Part shown: one piece after another, positions 17,258 through 19,968 of the stretch | Position numbering within the stretch: the stretch's first letter is position 1 | Layout of the letters: the number at the start of each line of letters is the position of its first letter | NCBI GenBank assembly: GCA_946479015.1 | Contig: CAMLEQ010000020.1 | Span: 1 to 19,968 of the forward strand | From: an uncultured Gemmatimonadota bacterium | Lineage (GTDB): Bacteria; Gemmatimonadota; Gemmatimonadetes; Gemmatimonadales; Gemmatimonadaceae | Reading direction: 5' to 3' | DNA: 19,968 nt | Notes under the pieces: generated by a model | What the model saw: the letters and a program-made list of their open reading frames with translations, nothing else | Database searches by the model: none | Told to the model about the DNA's origin: nothing | Made by a program: the position numbers and the translations under genes

Positions 17258-19968
17258 TCAGCGCACTTCCTTCAGCCCGGCGCCCTGCAGCATCGCGTTC
17301 ACCTTCGGCAGCCCCGTGTCCAGGGCGCGCTTCAGCGCGGCGAGCTGCGTGTCGAGTTGCGCGCCGAGGTCGCGGAACACCGCGTAGTCCTGCGCGGTGG
17401 GACGCGCATCCGCGCTCGCCACCGCCCCCGCCAGCGCCGCGATCTTGTTGTTCAGCCGGATGGGGTAGTTGAGCGGGTCCTGCCCGCTGCGGTTCTTCAC
17501 CTGGTAGATCTCCGCCTCGATCGCGCTCAGCCGGTCGGCCAGCCGGTCCGCCTCGGCGGCGTAGCTCGCGGGCGCCTGCTTCCTCCGCGCTGCGAGCTCC
17601 TCCTTGACGTGCCGGATGTGCGTCACCGCGTCGTTCGCGCGCGAGAGCGCATCGCGCACCTTGATGAGGAGCGCGAACTGCTCCTCCAGATCGCGCTGCG
17701 TCGCCTCGACGCGCGGATCCTTCTTCACCGCGAACGTCTGCGTCTGCGACGTGCCGCCCACGGTCATGCGCACCCGGTACGTGCCGGGCACCGCCACCGG
17801 GCCGCGCGTCATCCCCGCCCAGAGGATCATGTTCTCGAACGTGCTCGCGTCCGGGTAGCGCAGGTCCCACACGAACGCGTTGAGCCCCGCCTTGTCCGGC
17901 ACGCGCGGGGGACGCGGCACGCGCCGCCGATCCTCGGGCGCGGTCTCCTCCCCGCTCTTCTCGAGCTTCTTGATGCTGTCCGCCGACAGTCCGGCCTTCG
18001 TGAGGCTGTCCGTGCGCGCGCGCTTCACGCTGTCCGCGCGGATGCTGTCCGCGCGCCCGGCGCTGTCGAGGAGGCTCGAGAACTTCCGGATCACGTTCCC
18101 CGTCGCGTCGAGGAACTCGAGCGTCACCTCCTGGTGCGGCTTGGCCAGCGTGTAGTAGATCACGGCGCCGCTCGCCGGGTTCTTCCCCTCCGGGTGCGCG
18201 CCGCGATCGCCGCCGAAGCCGCCCCCCCAGCTCGCGCGGTACGCATCGCGCGGCTTGAACAGGTGCGCGGGGGCCTGCGCCACGGCCGCGCCGAGCTGCT
18301 CGAGCGGCGAGATGTCATCGAGGATCCAGAACGACCGTCCGTGCGTGGCGGCGATGAGGTCTCCGTCCTTCACCGCCAGGTCGTGCACCGGCACCAGCGG
18401 CAGGTTGCGCCGCAGCGACTGCCAGTGCGCGCCGTCATCGAAGCTCACCCACACGCCGCGCTCCGTCCCCGCGAAGAGCAGCCCCTTGCGCACGGGGTCC
18501 TCGCGGATCACGCGCGTGAACTCCTCGCGCGGGATCCCCGCGTCGATGCGCGTCCACGTCTTGCCGTAGTCGGTGGTCCTGTACAGGTACGGCTCCTGGT
18601 CGTCGAGCTGGTAGCGGTTGGCGGCCAGGTACGCCGTGCCGGGGGCGAAGTGCGAGGCGTCGATGATCGAGATGCGCGCCCACTCGGGCAGCCCCTTCGG
18701 CGTCACGTTCGTCCACGTCTTCCCATCATCGCGCGTCACGAACACCAGCCCATCGTCGGAGCCGGTCCAGATCGTCCCCTTCGCCACCGGCGACTCGGCG
18801 ACGGCGAAGATGGTCGCGTAGTACTCCACCGACGTCTGATCCTTCGTGATCGGCCCGCCGGAGGGGCCGAGCGTCTTCGGGTCGTGGCGCGTGAGGTCGG
18901 GGCTCATCACGTCCCAGCTCTGCCCCTCGTTCCGCGTGCGGAACAGCACGTTGGAGCCGAGGTAGAGCGTGTTCGGATCGTGCGGCGAGATGAGGAGCGG
19001 GAAGGTCCACTGGAAGCGGTACTTCAGGTCCTCCGCCGAGTGCCCCATCGGGTTGTCGGGCCAGGGGATGATGTCGCGCTCCTGCCCGTTCTTCATGTTC
19101 TTCCGCGAGAGGTACGCGTAGCTCCCGGCGAACACGATGTTCGTGTCGTCGGGGCGCACCTGGATGTAGCCGCTCTCCCCGCCCCCCACCTCCTGCCACT
19201 GCGCCATGGAGATCCCGCCGGGCCAGCGGCTCGGGCCGCACAGCGTGGTGTTGTCCTGCTGCGCGCCGCAGATCCGGTACGGGAAGTCGGTGGTGGTGGT
19301 CACGTGGTAGAACTGCGCGGTGGCGTAGTCCTCCTCGCTCCACGTCTTCCCGCCGTCGTAGCTCACGCTCGCGCCGCCGTCGTTCGACTCGATCATCCGC
19401 TTCGGGTCGTTCGGCGCGATCCACAGGTCGTGGTTGTCGCCGTGCAGCACGGGGATCGCCTTGAAGGTCTTCCCCGCATCGGTGGAGCGATAGAAGCCGG
19501 TGTTCAGCGCGTACACCGTGCTCGTGTCCTTGGGGTCGGCGAAGATGCGCGTGTAGTACCAGGCGCGCTGCCGCAGCTTCCGCTCGTCGTTCGTGCGCGT
19601 CCACGTCTTGCCGCCGTCATCGGAGCGGAAGACGCCGCCGGAATCGGCCTCGATGAGCGCCCACAGGCGCTGGGAGTTGGCCGGGCTCACGGTGATCCCG
19701 ATGTTGCCGATGATCCCCGTGGGGAGCCCCTTGTTGTGCGTCAGCTCCGTCCAGTGCTCGCCGCCGTCGGTGCTCTTGTAGATCCCGCTCCCCGAGCCTC
19801 CGGAGACGAGCGTCCACGGCCGCCGCCACGCCGTCCAGAAGGCGGCGTAGAGGGTGTTCGGGTCATTGGGGTCGAGCACGAGATCGGTGACGCCGGTGGA
19901 GTCGTCGACGAACAGGATCTTCTTCCACGTCTTCCCGCCGTCGGTGGTCTTGTACACGCCGCGGTCGG
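17258..19968 (-). CDS. Sortilin/VPS10-type BNR-repeat beta-propeller protein (5' end beyond window)
   Basis: At least 903 codons are visible, and the frame is open to the window edge, so the N-terminus and any signal peptide are missing. Nine Asp-box (BNR) repeats of form S/T-x-D-x-G-x-T/S-W occur, for example VYKTTDGGKTW, IYKSTDGGEHW, VFRSDDGGKTW, VSYDGGKTW, VFVTRDDGKTW and LYRTTDYGKTW, building one or two propellers as in sortilin (VPS10) and sialidase-like proteins. No hydrolase catalytic set could be recognised. A later domain (SGAVIYYTLAKPHQEVTLEFLDATGNVIRKF, then NAFVWDLRYPD and PGTYRVRMTVGG) is Ig-like, and the last 150 residues are helical and possibly coiled (DLEEQFALLIKVRDAL). Such long proteins are frequent in Bacteroidota, Acidobacteriota and Gemmatimonadota and are often labelled glycosyl hydrolase without proof. 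Here an exported binding or scaffold role is equally likely. Confidence 0.9.
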   Translation of the reverse strand, partial: DRGVYKTTDGGKTWKKILFVDDSTGVTDLVLDPNDPNTLYAAFWTAWRRPWTLVSGGSGSGIYKSTDGGEHWTELTHNKGLPTGIIGNIGITVSPANSQRLWALIEADSGGVFRSDDGGKTWTRTNDERKLRQRAWYYTRIFADPKDTSTVYALNTGFYRSTDAGKTFKAIPVLHGDNHDLWIAPNDPKRMIESNDGGASVSYDGGKTWSEEDYATAQFYHVTTTTDFPYRICGAQQDNTTLCGPSRWPGGISMAQWQEVGGGESGYIQVRPDDTNIVFAGSYAYLSRKNMKNGQERDIIPWPDNPMGHSAEDLKYRFQWTFPLLISPHDPNTLYLGSNVLFRTRNEGQSWDVMSPDLTRHDPKTLGPSGGPITKDQTSVEYYATIFAVAESPVAKGTIWTGSDDGLVFVTRDDGKTWTNVTPKGLPEWARISIIDASHFAPGTAYLAANRYQLDDQEPYLYRTTDYGKTWTRIDAGIPREEFTRVIREDPVRKGLLFAGTERGVWVSFDDGAHWQSLRRNLPLVPVHDLAVKDGDLIAATHGRSFWILDDISPLEQLGAAVAQAPAHLFKPRDAYRASWGGGFGGDRGAHPEGKNPASGAVIYYTLAKPHQEVTLEFLDATGNVIRKFSSLLDSAGRADSIRADSVKRARTDSLTKAGLSADSIKKLEKSGEETAPEDRRRVPRPPRVPDKAGLNAFVWDLRYPDASTFENMILWAGMTRGPVAVPGTYRVRMTVGGTSQTQTFAVKKDPRVEATQRDLEEQFALLIKVRDALSRANDAVTHIRHVKEELAARRKQAPASYAAEADRLADRLSAIEAEIYQVKNRSGQDPLNYPIRLNNKIAALAGAVASADARPTAQDYAVFRDLGAQLDTQLAALKRALDTGLPKVNAMLQGAGLKEVR

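Overview
The window looks like the chromosome of a high-GC (roughly 70 percent) Gram-negative bacterium, most likely a Gemmatimonadota member. That placement is inference from gene content: an outer-membrane SusC/SusD pair, a DUF5916 barrel protein with a CBM9-like N-terminus, a sortilin/BNR-type beta-propeller protein, a two-domain M16 peptidase, several lipoproteins and a LytTR response regulator. No rRNA, tRNA, transposase, phage gene or CRISPR array is visible.

Layout. (1) 1-3197: the right half of a palindromic repeat, then the DUF5916 outer-membrane protein (246-2924), then a complete 205-bp copy of the repeat (2932-3136) and a C-rich leader. (2) 3198-9566: a probable two-gene operon of an M16 metallopeptidase and, 42 bp later, an 1189-residue fusion of a GT39-type membrane glycosyltransferase with a PQQ-dependent alcohol dehydrogenase domain. 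It ends in a 13-bp hairpin. (3) 9588-10946: a small proline/glycine-rich lipoprotein on the minus strand, divergent from an NTF2/SnoaL-like lipoprotein on the plus strand. (4) 10940-11162: a third repeat copy whose outer arm includes the stop codon of the NTF2-like gene. (5) 11287-12063: an orphan LytTR response regulator. (6) 12064-17181: a SusC/SusD nutrient-uptake pair. A TGTGA-N6-TCACA palindrome and a long hairpin lie upstream of susC, and a G-run/C-run structure lies between the two genes. (7) 17199-17234: a 16-bp hairpin between convergent genes. (8) 17258 to the end: a BNR-repeat protein on the minus strand, cut by the window edge.

Most products act at or beyond the inner membrane: TonB-dependent uptake (SusC/SusD), an outer-membrane barrel protein, lipoproteins and a secreted-type propeller. 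The LytTR regulator and the CRP-like site are the only regulatory elements seen.

The least ordinary items are the glycosyltransferase-quinoprotein fusion, whose dehydrogenase half carries all four residues expected to coordinate a lanthanide, and the 205-bp repeat family. The two full repeat copies share an 85 + 35 + 85 bp plan, an invariant 18-mer in every arm and a conserved apical stem.
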